From: Salvator merianae
Lineage: Eukaryota > Chordata > Lepidosauria > Squamata > Teiidae
Assembly (NCBI GenBank): GCA_003586115.2
Contig: QVOM02000116.1
Span: 43,781,024-43,845,023 of the forward strand
Direction of reading: 5' to 3'
DNA: 64,000 bases
The position numbers and the translations under genes are program-made. The notes beneath the pieces are model-generated. The model saw only the letters and a list, made by a program, of their open reading frames with translations, did no database searches and was not told the DNA's origin. This document shows, in pieces, positions 1 to 11,352 of the stretch (within the stretch, counting starts at the first letter, position 1; each line of letters begins with the position of its first letter).

Positions 1-866
1 ATAAAGTGTGGAATAAATAAATGATGTCTGGAGGCAGCCCTACATTATTTGCCAAGTTTCAAGAGCAGTTAGGGACAGAACACTTTTAAAAAGAGTGTTA
101 AAAATCACATAATTTTAGCAGGTTTTGTTCTGCATCTAGTTCCATTATTAAGTCAGATTTTATTTATTTACGCATTTATTAAATAGTTACACATGCTCAC
201 ATAGATGCATGCAACAACGTTTCTGCAAGTTAATTCAGATGTCTACACATGACTCTTTTGGTAAATGCTCTTGAGATATCCAGTGTAGAAATGAACCATT
301 TCAAATTCTGGTTAATGGTTAATGTGGTTGTGGGTATTTCCGTGAGAGCAGGCAAGGTCTGAAGGCGTAGGCTGGGTTGCCTTGTTAGTTTGGGTGACAT
401 GTTGAAGTCTGAAGGAAATCAGAACTAGGCTTGGGCAGGGAAGGAAGAAAAACATAAAAAATGTTGTGGCTGTTGACACGCCACTGCCCCATTTCCCATA
501 TTTCACTACATGAGAGTAATCCTGTTCATTTACTTGAATTCTTTATTTGCTTCCCCTCCAGAAGTGGTTGGGCCTGCAGAGTGCATGGGAAAATAATTCT
601 TACACAGACTTATCAGGCTTCAAGAAGAAGGGAGCTACCTCTACCGTATGCCATGTGTTCACTTGAAAATGGAGGAGCTATGTCCAGCCTATGCGGCAGA
701 GGCACTACAATTCCCCCTGCCCCCAACAGGATACCTCCTTCCCTGACATGAGGTGGTTCTTTAGGGCAGTGCCACCATTGAGCACGGCAAAATTGTACTC
801 TCACAGAATCATGACTCAGACGGTGCTCATGTCTGCTAATGGGTTGGTGTGATCATTGTGTGTACA
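1..866. other. unannotated AT-rich DNA
   Basis: No gene or recognisable repeat is seen. The longest open frame (461-751, plus) has no motif I recognise and overlaps an equally long frame on the other strand, which is typical of chance frames. Confidence 0.6.
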
Positions 867-1075
867 GTCACACCTAAGTTTTAATCCAGCTTCGGTCCAC
901 TTTCAGACCAAGCGAGCACATCAGTGAAGAAGTAAAATGCTTTCTTTCAGCACTATCTAACATGGAAAATCCACCTTCGGGTTAGAAAATGTGGAAAGAA
1001 AATGATTAGTCACTTTGCTGATGCGTTCTTTCAATCCAACAATGGACCGAAGCAGGATTAAAACCTAGGTGTGAC
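867..1075. mobile_element. palindromic MITE-like element, 209 bp
   Basis: Two arms of about 80 bases (867-948 and 992-1075) are inverted copies of each other around a short spacer. Both outer ends read GTCACACCTA(A/G)GTTTTAATCC when oriented alike, and the CTTCGGTCCA block is also shared. There is no coding capacity. The near-complete palindrome is the usual form of a hairpin MITE. The family is not named here and no clear target duplication was found. Confidence 0.75.
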
Positions 1076-1803
1076 CAGGCCCTAGCAAGGTCCTTTTTGC
1101 CACCAAAGATGAAAATGCAGCAGTGGAAGAACTTTATCAGGCATCTTGCCTGTTAAGTGGAGATGCAGCCCTAATCTAATACTACCTCCTCCCAGCTTGC
1201 ATTGGTTCAGACAGAATTATTTTTATTTATTTATTTATTTATTATTATTACTTATTAAAACATTTTTATACCATTTTTTCATCACCTGCTTCTAAAAGGA
1301 GGAGTTAACTAGACCAAATTGTGTTCCCTTAATGTAACACTCATTGCAAAAAATCTGACATTTTTATATCCTATGAAAGTATATAGAATACAATTATGCA
1401 GAACTTGAGTAGAAAAGAAAAGTTACAAAAAATAAAGTCTTTCATGCTCTCACTTAAGTTATGTCCTGATTATGAAAAAGTATAGTATTTCATGCACTAT
1501 CTTGATTTTGGTTCAGTATTTCTTTCCCCACTATTTATATAATGTGAAATATGTAAGGTACATCCAAATGACAAGCTGAAGGGACATCCTGTTGCAATTT
1601 CTCTGGGCAGGTGTGAAAAGCTCTACCAAATGTCCACATTTCCAAAGTACCTTTCTAGACCATAAGAACAAACTACAGACAAGTCTCTTGGTTCTCAGAA
1701 AAACACTGCAGATGTCTAGACACATGCATGAAATCTTTTCTGTTTTGGGTCAATTCAAAATGAACCATGTGACCTGCAAACATGTTTTAAATCAAACTTT
1801 GTA
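1076..1803. other. unannotated DNA with a TTTA-rich tract
   Basis: No gene is seen. A TTTA repeat at about 1217-1247, followed by text like the end of a reptile LINE or SINE 3' tail read backwards (TTTTTATACCATTTTTTCATC), suggests a tiny minus-strand retroelement tail. The rest is featureless. Confidence 0.45.
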
Positions 1804-2230
1804 GGACTCAAAGCAGTTCAAAGTTCAGTTCAAAAGTTCAATGAACTGTTCATTGTGGGGAACAATGGAGGAGAGCAAGGGAGCCAACAGGGCCAAAGTT
1901 CTGCTGAGGAGCCCAACATTGGTATTGCGGTCGGTGGGGCCTCTAGGAAGCTCCCAGCCAAATCTCTAGATGATTGGATACAGCCTTTTTTTTTTTTTTT
2001 TTTTAGTTTTCCAACTTGTTCCTATAAAGTTAGTGAGAGATTATTATTTTTTTTAAATCATAAAAATTAAAAGCAGCTCCTAAATGCTGTACTGTTTGCC
2101 AGGGGTCTACTTGGCACCACCCAGGACCTTCATGCTAATTTTGGAGGCTCCAAACTCAAAGCTGACTGCAACAACAGAACCAACTTGTGAAGTAGGTCAC
2201 CAGGGCCAAACTTGTACAAGTTTGAGCTGA
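1804..2230. mobile_element. possible hAT-like non-autonomous relic
   Basis: The left part carries repeated GTTCAA/TTGAAC words (1815-1855) and the text CATTGTGGGGAACAATGGAG. This resembles short hAT-type elements common in lizards. A poly-T run (1985-2004) interrupts it. Ends are not clear and no target duplication is claimed. It could instead be an unrelated simple-sequence region. Confidence 0.3.
1985..2004. repeat. poly-T tract, about 20 bp
   Basis: An uninterrupted T run is visible. It may be the A-tail of a minus-strand retroposon, but no body could be identified next to it. Confidence 0.85.
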
Positions 2231-3490
2231 AGCCCCCCAAATCGGTGGGAGAATCCTGGGGGATGGCAGGAAGGCCCATGCCCACCTCTTAGACAGTAGG
2301 CCCTACACCTCAGGTTGGTCTGGTTAGGGAAGTCTGGTGCATGAGCAAACATCCTCAGTATCATTCCTCATGCCTGTGATGGGTCCCTTGGATGTTTCTA
2401 TCTCCCAGTGGATGTCCTATTAGGAAAAGATGTAGGGAATGTCAAAGCATTTGGAGCCCAATGTGGTGTTATGGTCATAAATGCATAAATTAATGCTCTG
2501 CTTTTGGAATCACTAATTTTGAAAAGACCTTGGGAAATATTTACTGGAATAAACTATGATTTGCAAGAGAGGCATTGATTCTACCACTGAAATAAAGCTT
2601 TCCTTCTCTGTTTGCCTCCCACCCTTCTTCCAGTGACCCACACATTCATTTTTTCATATTAGACTTCCACCTATGAAATCTGTCACACTGTATTGGCAAA
2701 CAGAGTTGCCGCCTCATTATTGGAAGTATTTAAAGCCATCAATTTCCCATTTCCATCACCAAAAAATGTATAAGGTCTTAAACTCTTGTGTTTTTATGAA
2801 GTAACACAAGAGTTTTGGAACTCAAACATGGTTGAGATTGGGGATCTTTTCCTACAGCAGTGGAGCAGGGGTGGTGGAGTGCTGCTAAGCTGGATTGAAA
2901 GATGTTTCAGCACTATATTTAAATGCAGATGAACAAATCATAAAAGTACGGAAAAGGTGTACGGCTGCATATGCATGATGGAGGATTGCAGTGTCCTATG
3001 AGCAGGAACACTTGCTTTTGTCCCAAAGGTGGCCCATGCACTTCTCATGCTATCAGCTTCTTTCTCTCTGTTAATCTAAGTTGCTACAACACCCACCCAC
3101 CCTTGTTTATTGTGCTCTTTAGTTACACAGTTGACTTCTTTTTAAGGCAATGCACCAGGCTAGCTTTGACACATACACAGGTTGGGGCTGGGAGCCAGAT
3201 AGGTGGAGGAGCTGACTCAGGCACGGCAGAGTTGTTCTGGTAGACCAGTTATATAGCCACTTCCTAGTCAGCTTGGAGGGTGCAGTTGACTGCATGCTAG
3301 AGGTGATTTTTCAGCCTCCTAACAAGTCCGCCACACCTCACGGGTTCAGCCAGTCCCCTCCATTTGGTTTACAGAGGTTAAACAGCCACTCTGAGCCAAA
3401 TCGAAAGGACAGAATGCCATTAGACCAGGAAAATTTCTACTCTGAGGGTCACACACCTTGTTCCTGCCTCAGGACAGCATTTGGAATTTT
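2231..3490. other. unannotated DNA
   Basis: No gene is seen. The only clear structure is the short stem-loop at 2780-2815. Open frames here (2971-3243, 3273-3569) lack recognisable domains and have no supporting signals. Confidence 0.5.
2780..2815. repeat. 13-bp stem-loop
   Basis: AAACTCTTGTGTT at 2780-2792 is perfectly inverted at 2803-2815 with a 10-base loop. No T-run or gene context supports a terminator. It is reported only as an inverted repeat. Confidence 0.7.
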
Positions 3491-4070
3491 GGCCCTTTTC
3501 ATACTTTGCGAGAGGAAAGTTCTTGTCTGCTCACTAGCATGGAGGATTCACACTCTCACACACACATAGCAGTCCCAATTCTCACCGAGGTGCACCTGAT
3601 ACTTACCTGAAGCTGGGGAAGGCTAGACAGGTAATTTGCTGTCTTGATTTTGACCTGCAAGATCAAGCACAGATCGGGGGAGGTGTGTTTGCACTGCTGC
3701 CTGGCTCGAAATGGCAGCGGGGAGGGGCTGGGGCGGCTGTGCAGGTGCTGTCTGCCACTTCGCAACCTGGTTTGCCCTTTGGGCTTCGCACCCTGGCTGC
3801 CATTTCAAAGACAGCTCTGAAAGGAGCTGCTCTAACTTTGAAGTAGTAGCTCTATGTTTCAGATTACTAGCTCTATGTTCTCATTCATGCCTCTATGATT
3901 CGTGACCTCCCTTCCTGCCTAGTGGATTCCCAATCACATGGCTTCCTCTGCTGTTCAGCTTGGAGTCGTTTCCACTACTGGCAAGTGCATATAGCACTCA
4001 ACGGACTCCATCTTCACCAGCCTGAAGTCTGCTAATTAAACCATTCCGCTATGGTAAGTGCGAAAACACC
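3491..4070. mobile_element. probable inverted-repeat DNA element, about 580 bp
   Basis: The left edge GGCCCTTTTCATACTTT and the right edge AAGTGCGAAAACACC are imperfect inverted repeats matching the terminal style of other elements in this window. No transposase frame and no clear 3-bp duplication are seen. The interior is more GC-rich than its surroundings and includes an inverted GAAATGGCAGC pair (3709-3719 and 3797-3807). The exact boundaries are inference. Confidence 0.4.
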
Positions 4071-4317
4071 CCTTGGTCATCGGAGAGGGGGCATTCAACC
4101 CCCCCCCCCCAAAGGCAGCATGTAAACATGTGCAGGGGTCATGTGAAGAGTATGGCCACACTTCAGCGATAGACATTACAAGATTAAAAGGGACCTCCCC
4201 CAAAACCCATTTACACTACTGTATCATATAGAATATAGAATGTAATACAGAACATTTCATTTCTATCATTTTTAAGGCTTATTGAAGTGTGATTTTAACT
4301 TCCAAAACTCAGAGTAA

Positions 4318-5140
4318 GGGTGTGTTCAGACTAGCAAACTGCCTGAATAAAATGGGCGAATAATTCCTGGATGCACAGAAACAAAGCCTTCCAAACACTT
4401 ACCCATTCAGTTGATTCACCATAGTTGAGCCTATTTGCTTCAACAGAAAACCTACCATGACTGCAAAGGGTGCTGGTCACTGATTGGCCACTGGGTATGA
4501 AATTTCCACTCTCTGCTGAAGCAGCTTCCAATTCCTTAACTGCCAGGGTTTTTTGTTTGTTTGCATACTCATTCTGAAAATTAAGCCTCCCTTTCTGGCC
4601 ACTCCTCTTTATTATAAGAAGACCAGTGTGCTTTTCTAATCTAAAGAAGCAGGATAGGAGTTATTTTTGCAGATCTGCTTGAGTTCAAAAGTTCCTAGTG
4701 CTGGCAAGAGCTTGCTGATGCCCCTCCCTCCCTTACCGATTGTCCCATGTCTTCATGTCAAGGCATCATTCTGAAATGCAAGTCTCTCTGTCCCCACTCC
4801 TCGTTATTATACAAAGTCTAGTCTTATGCGAAGGAAGGAAGATAGGAGTTATTTTTTTAGTTGCAGTTTCAGCTCCATTTGATCTGTTTAATTGAGTTCA
4901 AAAGTTCCCGGTGCCAGCACTCCCTCCCTGTCCGATTGTCCGATGGGTCCCTTCAAGGCTGTGATTGGTGGAGGTGCTCCCCACTCAGCTCTAAGGCAAA
5001 CCAAGAGGTCTTTTCTCCTGGCTGTTGAACGGCTGGATATTTACAGCTTGGAGGAGGGGTTAGGCAAATTTTCTTTTTCCTGTTTAGCCCCCATGAGTGA
5101 AACTCACCCCAAAGATGAAATAGGTTGTCTGAACACACCC
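4318..5140 (+). mobile_element. PIF/Harbinger-like non-autonomous element, 823 bp, TSD TAA
   Basis: The ends are perfect 14-bp inverted repeats: GGGTGTGTTCAGAC at the left and its reverse complement at the right. TAA stands directly outside both (4315-4317 and 5141-5143). Three-base TWA duplications are the hallmark of PIF/Harbinger insertion. The interior has no transposase. It holds a diverged tandem duplication of roughly 200 bp (about 4565-4750 and 4770-4950). A second copy of the same family lies inverted at 6303-6985. The plus orientation is arbitrary and defined by this copy. Confidence 0.75.
4565..4950. repeat. diverged internal tandem duplication, about 200-bp units
   Basis: Two successive blocks share, in order, ATTCTGAAA, an ACTCCTC-TTATTATA segment, GATAGGAGTTATTTTT, GAGTTCAAAAGTTCC and a CCGATTGTCC block. 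The units differ by substitutions and small gaps. The related copy at 6303-6985 shows a different internal arrangement, so the duplication arose within the family. Confidence 0.55.
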
Positions 5141-5143
5141 TAA

Positions 5144-6111
5144 GTTAAACTGGACAATACATGGACCATCCCACAACTATTTCTGCTGAAATACTTGCTG
5201 ATAACTTAAGAGGTGTTCCATTGTCAGGCCCTTCATAAACAAGCTTGGTACTGCAGTGAAGAAAAGGCATTTTGAATATTTGGTATTCACTGAAACTTGG
5301 GAAGAGAAGGAAAAACATTCAGGGGTTGCTGCCTAGAAGTCAAAATGCTGCTCAAAACCATCATCTTCTCTTTTCCTATTCATTACCAACCTGTCCACAG
5401 CTGAAAATGTTTTATTAACACAGGAGAAGAGAATCTGAAAAGCATCCCTTCATTAAAATGCAAGCAGTTTCTCAGCAAACTATTTGGAGGTTTAAAATCT
5501 GGAGCACTGAGTAAACTCTGGGGAAGTTGACTTAATAAAGGCAGGTACTGTATGAGATCACTTTTGGTGTAATCTGTATTGTTCTCACTGTCACCATCAC
5601 TAGCAGTGGTAGTGGCAGTGGTGTGCTGTTCACATGCCTGCACTGCTCTGAGTGAAGGGGATAGTGAACCAGGAAAGTTTTGTTCCCTGATTCAGTGCTT
5701 CCACCTGGATTCAGTGTTTCTCTCCTTCAGAGAGCACAAGAAGTGACTGCAGAAGTTGGCTAGTCTCCTCTGTACTTCAAAGAAGAACAATGGACCAGGT
5801 AGGTCCAGATGCTATGAACCAGCTAAACCACTGGGGGAGTGCTATCAGAGTCTCCTCTAGTATTTTTTCTTTATAGAGCTCTATGGAGCCTTAAGTGCTC
5901 CCAGGTTGCAGGATCGTCCCTAGAAGGACTCTTTGGCCTTACAGATGTGTATCCACCCCCCCCCCAACACACACACACACAGTGATCCCATGGAGACCTT
6001 GAAGTCCTGAGCAGAACCTACCAAAGAGTGGGATGTTTGAGTCTGTTGGGGCATATGCCCTATGGGTCATTGCCTGCTTTTATCCATATTTACTCAAAAG
6101 ATTACCTCCCT
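5144..6111. other. unannotated DNA with a small C/CA tract
   Basis: No gene is seen. A run of C followed by a CA repeat lies at 5957-5983. The 86-codon minus-strand frame 5383-5643 has a low-complexity start and no recognisable domain. Confidence 0.5.
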
Positions 6112-6291
6112 GGCCCTTTCTGCACTTGGCCTTATTGTGGATCATATCCCGGAATAGGGACCTGCTATGCATATGCTAGTACAAACTATGAAAGGTCTTG
6201 CCCAGGGTCTACCATAGTCTGCACTAGCATGCAGATGGTAGGTCCCTATTCTGAGATATAATCTGGAATATGTCCAAGTGCAGAAAGGGCC
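6112..6291. mobile_element. 180-bp hairpin MITE, copy 1, TSD CCT
   Basis: The first and last 18 bases are perfect inverted repeats (GGCCCTTTCTGCACTTGG). The arms go on pairing imperfectly for about 80 bases each, leaving only a short central loop. CCT flanks both sides (6109-6111 and 6292-6294). It has no coding capacity. Two further copies of exactly the same length lie at 7275-7454 and 11687-11866. The 3-bp duplication fits a PIF/Harbinger-type mobiliser. Confidence 0.85.
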
Positions 6292-6302
6292 CCTATCTCT
6301 GT

Positions 6303-6985
6303 GTTCAGACTAGCTATTTCAGTCACCTTCTAGGTGAATTTGACCTTGGGGGAGCAAACTGGAAATAAAAAACTTCACCATACCCCACCTCCAAGCCTGT
6401 AATAATGCATCCCTTCAACAACCAGGAAAGAACAGCTCTCGGGTTGCTTTACTCTTAAGCAGAACTGAGCAGGAAGCACCCCTACCAACCACAGACTTGA
6501 ATTGCCTATTACAACAGAGCAACCAATAAGGCTCACAGGAACCCATCAGATACTCAGACAGCCAGTGGGGGGCATCAGCCAGCTCTTGCTGGCACCAGGA
6601 TGAGTTTCCTTTTGAACTCAATTAAACAAATTGAAGGAAGCTGAAACTGCAACTAAAAAGGCAGCTGCAACTGCCTTATTTAGAAATGTACTTAAAAAGC
6701 ACACTAGACTTTTTATAATAATGCAGAGTGGGGAGAGAGACTTGAGTTTCAGAAGAATTTTGTTTGCAAACAAAAAACCCTGGAAGTTAAGGATTTGGAA
6801 ACTGCTTCAGCAAAGAGGTGGGGATTTCCTACTCAGTGGCCAATCAGTGAGCAGCACCCCTTGCAGTCATGGTAGGTTGCCTGTTGAAGTGAATAGGCTG
6901 CACTTCAGGTGAGTTTTTAGCCAAACATACAAATACATGTGTTTGGAAGGCTTTTTTTCTGTGCACCTCGGAATTATTCACTCAT
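6303..6985 (-). mobile_element. second copy of the 0.8-kb Harbinger-like family, inverted
   Basis: Read on the minus strand, this stretch follows the element at 4318-5140 block by block. Shared blocks include GAATAATTC, AAGCCTTCCAAACAC, CCTACCATGACTGCAA, CACTGATTGGCCACTG and GAGTTCAAAAG, ending at CTAGTCTGAACACA. The terminus on its 7-kb side is lost, so no target duplication can be read there. The two copies form an inverted pair about 1.2 kb apart. Confidence 0.75.
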
Positions 6986-7274
6986 TTTTTCAATGGTTTA
7001 AAAAAATTCCTGGTATGATCACAGTCTACGTTTAATGACCGAAGCTTGCATGCATATCTGGCTTTGGTGGCCAGAATTTGTGTATGCATTAAAACATGCA
7101 TTCTAGTGAATGTTACTGCAGCTGAATCACAAGGGACTCATTTACACATAAATGGTCTGGATTTGTGAGTAGGAAATGATAAAACAGGAGAATACTGTGG
7201 CAAACAAAGCATAACTTCCACTGCATCTTCTGTTTTGTTAAAAAAATCAGTTTGAAGGTGTGAAATGGGACTAG

Positions 7275-7454
7275 GGCCCTTTCTGCACTTGGCCTTATTG
7301 TGGATTATATCCCAAAATAGGGACCTGCTATCCACATGCTAGTGCAAACTATGAAAGGTCTTGCCCAGGGCCTACGATAGTCTGCACTAGCATGCAGATG
7401 GCAGGTCCCTGTTCTGAGATACAATCTCGAATAAGTCCAAGTGCAGAAAGGGCC
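7275..7454. mobile_element. 180-bp hairpin MITE, copy 2
   Basis: This copy has the same ends (GGCCCTTTCTGCACTTGG and its complement) and the same palindromic interior as the 6112 copy, differing by scattered substitutions. Flanking triplets (TAG and AAT) do not match, so the target duplication has decayed or one edge is displaced. Confidence 0.85.
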
Positions 7455-9100
7455 AATGTGGCAGAAACCAGGAAATATATGCCAGGTGCTGTGGTCTCCC
7501 ATATCAGTAGTGATGTTCCACCCTCTTGAGTACAACACGCACAACAAGATCTGTCACTGGACGGGAGGAATAGGGATCCCTCCCTCCACACACCCAAAAA
7601 TGTACAGTTCCCTCCCCCAAATATTCTACTTGCATGTTCTCACTTTGCAAAATAAATCAGGCTAACGATCTGAAATGCGCTGAGAACTCACTTAATCCAA
7701 ATGCAAAATAGCCCTAAGTTGGGTAATTTAGTCCACAAAAAGAACAGAAAGGCAATATTTTGTCAGGATAGCCAGGACTGAAGGTGGCCTGTAAAATGAT
7801 TAAATGCCATGCCTGAGCATTCCCTCTGAGTAGAAATGCCCTCACTACAGTAATGCTTTGATTTGGGAATAAGCCCATACAGTATAGTCCTTCCCTTCCT
7901 ATATCTTTCTTTAAGGCCCACATTGGCCAAATAAATAAAAGTTCTCAAAAATTTCAGATCTGACTTTCCCTAAGTCTTAGATTTCTGGACATGTGCACCT
8001 TGTTCAGGGAATATCCATAACTGTACCTACCTACCGGTGCTCTAAGCTGAAGGATGCTTTGTGGTCTGTTTTTATAATATTTTATCCCTGAAATTTGCCA
8101 AGAATGCAACATCTCAAGTTCTATTCTTTTCTCCTTTCCTTTCTTTTGGTGAGGTAGAGAAAAAATGGAGTTCTACAGTATCACCAGGTTACCTACTATA
8201 CTCTGTCCCTTATACATTTTTAATAAATAAAAGAAAAAGTCCTGAGGATTTCAGTGTGTTCTTTGTTGCAAGTATAACTTCAACTGGACAGCTTTTATCT
8301 CACAGAAGCCAGTGAAGCATAATCAGCAAACAGAGATGTACTTTTTATATTTTTGACAAGTGTATGGCTAGTTGCTTTTGCCATCAATTGACTGCTGAAA
8401 TGAAGAGCTGACTTGTGTAGTTTTTTCTTTGGGAAAAGAGGAAAACAGTGGAAGATAATTTAGTGACATTTATTAGTTTAATAAGTCTTCTCTGCAGTGC
8501 TGGATAATTTGCTAAGGAGCAAATTATTAACACAAAAATATTTACCTATCACCTTTGGCTACAGTTGCTGCTGTGTCCCAGACTGAATATGGATGAATGA
8601 AGTGTATGTACACTATTATGCAATAATTTAATATTTTTATTTTAAAAGTGCTTTGGAAAGACATTATCTTTTCAATGCCAAAGTAGCACATCAGATCTGA
8701 ACATGTATGCACATCACCTTGTCTGTCAAAATTTGGTTTATGACTAGCAACAGAACCTGAACCACGTATAGGACAAATGTCATCTCCTGGCATCTTAGGT
8801 TAAATTTCTATGCTTTATTGTGTTTTGCAAGTTCATTTTGCTAAATGCTATAGATAGAACATAAAATGAATCTCAGTGTACATTAAGTCCAATCAGTCAT
8901 TGTCATTGTTCCACTAAGGATGAGCAAAGCTTGCAGGTGCTGACTGAAGTAGAATGGAGTCATTCATTCAGATTAAACAGATTTTTTCAAATGATTCGAT
9001 GGGTACAGTTTGGAGAAAACCAGGTTCAGTTCTGTACCTGCTCTTAACACTCTCAAGGCTGGGACCTTATGCAAACAGGAGCTGAGAAATAGCTTTTAAG
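7455..9100. other. unannotated AT-rich DNA
   Basis: No gene is seen. At about 8916 the text TAAGGATGAGCAAAGC resembles a hAT-type left end, but no partner end follows. The rest (including 8061-8800) is AT-rich and featureless to the eye. Confidence 0.5.
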
Positions 9101-9453
9101 TAGGAGTGTGCAACATACTATTTTGAATGCTAAAAACATTCAAGTGACCCAAGCCCCTTTTAAAAAAGCAAACTTGACCCTAAAACAGGGTGATGATATC
9201 ATGCAGACCATTCTGATTGGGACTTGTCAGGCTTCAAAATGATTAAATATTTATGTATTATTTAGAGACCAGGGAAGCCTCAGAAGGCCAAAAATCATTG
9301 CAAGCCATGGGATGTCCAGAGGGCTCAACCCTTAAGGTCTTCAAGAAGTAAGGAACAGTGAGGACTAGGTTGGCCAGGTTTTGCCCAAGTAAGAAGGATG
9401 TGGCCATTTTGAAGGCTGCAAATAGCATTCAAAATGGTGTTTTCACACTCCTG
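9101..9453. mobile_element. hAT-like non-autonomous element, about 353 bp
   Basis: The left edge starts TAGGAGTGTGCAACATAC and runs into TATTTTGAATGCTA. The right edge, reverse-complemented, reads CAGGAGTGTGAAAACACC then ATTTTGAATGCTA. The inverted repeats are about 30 bp with one small gap. The terminal motif resembles hAT-type ends. The expected 8-bp duplication is not convincing. There is no transposase frame. Confidence 0.6.
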
Positions 9454-10051
9454 CTTCCACACACTTTAACATTATTTGGATGTTTATGTTGTGAACTCTG
9501 ACAAAATTAAAGAAAATGAAATTTAACTTTTTAAATAAACATTCAGAGAGTGTAAAGTAAATTGTTTGAAGGTCACACCAGGGTGTATGACGCTTGCATC
9601 TGGTGTCGCGAAAACTAACCTGTACCAACAATAATTCAGTTATCTCCATGGAATCCTTTTATTATATAAGTCCTATCTCTACCCATCCTTCCTTTGCTGG
9701 TTTATATAATGAACAGCTACCAGGAATTTTGAGACTCGAGTGACAGGGGAGCATATATTTCCAGCACGATAGCCTCCCGCTAGACTCCAAGTTAAATATG
9801 CAGCAATATGATGTGCTGCCACGGAGGTGACTGAATGATGTTCCCCACCAGGGAAAGCATCCGACAAGGCAAACCTCTCTTGTGATGTGCTTTGACCTCT
9901 AGCTTGTCAAATCAAGAATTCTTGATCTTCTTTCCAGTATAGCTGAGAATCAATTTGTACTTTCTCAGATGAGGGGGAAGAAAAAGATTCATATGGTATT
10001 TTTCTGATATGATAAGACATAAGTATGCATGACCACTGGACTATGAGTAGT
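9454..10051. other. unannotated DNA, possibly conserved non-coding
   Basis: No gene or repeat is recognised. The stretch 9670-9960 is compositionally balanced and free of repeat motifs, which would fit unique sequence, but conservation cannot be judged from one genome. Confidence 0.35.
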
Positions 10052-10149
10052 GAAGGAAGGAAGGAAGGAAGGAAGGAAGGAAGGAAGGAAGGAAGGTAGG
10101 AAGGAAGGAAGGAAAGAAGGAGGATGAAAGAATAAGGAAAGAAGGAAAG
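10052..10149. repeat. GGAA/AAGG microsatellite
   Basis: A near-perfect AAGG tetranucleotide array with a few substitutions (GGTAGG, AAAG) toward the right edge, then a degraded GGAAAGAAGG tail. Confidence 0.95.
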
Positions 10150-11352
10150 ACTTTCTGTTCACTTTCCTGTGAATAGCTATGAAATCTGTTTCATTTGTTT
10201 TAACAAGACAATAATGGAGGCATATCTGACACTAGCAAGGAAAGTCAAATGGCTGTTCTAGCCCTTGCCAACCTATTAGAAGCACGTACAGATATAAGAT
10301 ACTTTTTCAAAAGGATTATTTCAATTGTACCCCATCCAGCAAGACATATACATACATATGACATATCCAGGACAAATGCAGCACCTCATTTAAAAATATT
10401 CTAGGTTCCTCCCCAAAGGGCACACTTTCCCCTCATACAAAATGAGGGGAAACCCAGGTGACGCAAATCATCTTTTCCAGTCTGATGTCCTGGATTACAG
10501 TCACCCATCAGGCTCTGCTATCCTGAATCTGCTATCTGTTCCTGCTTTAGGTTTAGGTTTGCACTTCCTTTGGTAGTGGTGCTGCAAGGAAAGCCCTCTG
10601 ATTGGCCAGTTCAAAAAAAAGGGGGGAAAGTCTTTAACTGGGAACACCCCTCCCAGCCACAGATAACCCAAGCCAGCATTCTCACCAACACAGTAAGCTA
10701 GACAAATTGGAAAAACACAGACTATGACTGGAACAAATCCACTTGCAATAATTGTGGAATATGCCAGGAATACAACAGGATCGGCAATGGGAAGGTCAAT
10801 TTTTAATGTGATCTCTGCGGCTGGAGTCTGGCTGTGGTCTGCCAAAAAAAGCTAATCCAGTCATAGCCTAGGAATCAAACCAGCTGGATCACACCAAAAA
10901 ACAACTAAATAATGCAAGGAAATTTACTCTTGATGATCAGAGTTATAATATAGATTTCAGCTGATAAAAATAAAAAAGGAACAGGAAAAGAAAGAAAAAT
11001 AAATAAATAAAAGACCTATCTTCACTATTTAAAGCTAGCCCTTTCAAACCAGATCTGCCTGTAAGGATGTTTTAACCTTGTAATGTTTCCAATAATAGAC
11101 TAATGACTAGAAAGCTAGAAACTCAGAAAGGTATTGCATGTTTAATTTACTGCTAAGGGCATATAACTAATGAATTTCATTACACAGCAGCAATATCCTT
11201 TACTTTGACTATAATCTTCATTTCAAGCAGCTGTAGTATAAGCTCTCCCCCTGCTCCCCACATGCTGAAGGCAGTAAAGTTTATATACATAGAGATGCCC
11301 CATCTTCAAAGTGATTAGAAGATCTAGACATCCTCAAATACGTATCAGTAAG
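10150..11352. other. unannotated DNA
   Basis: No gene is supported. The 114-codon minus-strand frame 10501-10845 has some hydrophobic stretches but no family motif, splice context or neighbour that would make it a gene. Confidence 0.45.

Noticed and set aside
2780..2815. stem-loop as a transcription terminator
   Set aside because: No T-run follows and no gene lies upstream; vertebrate DNA does not use such terminators for mRNA genes.
10501..10845. 114-codon minus-strand frame with hydrophobic segments
   Set aside because: Hydrophobicity alone is weak; no signal peptide, family motif or supporting neighbour.
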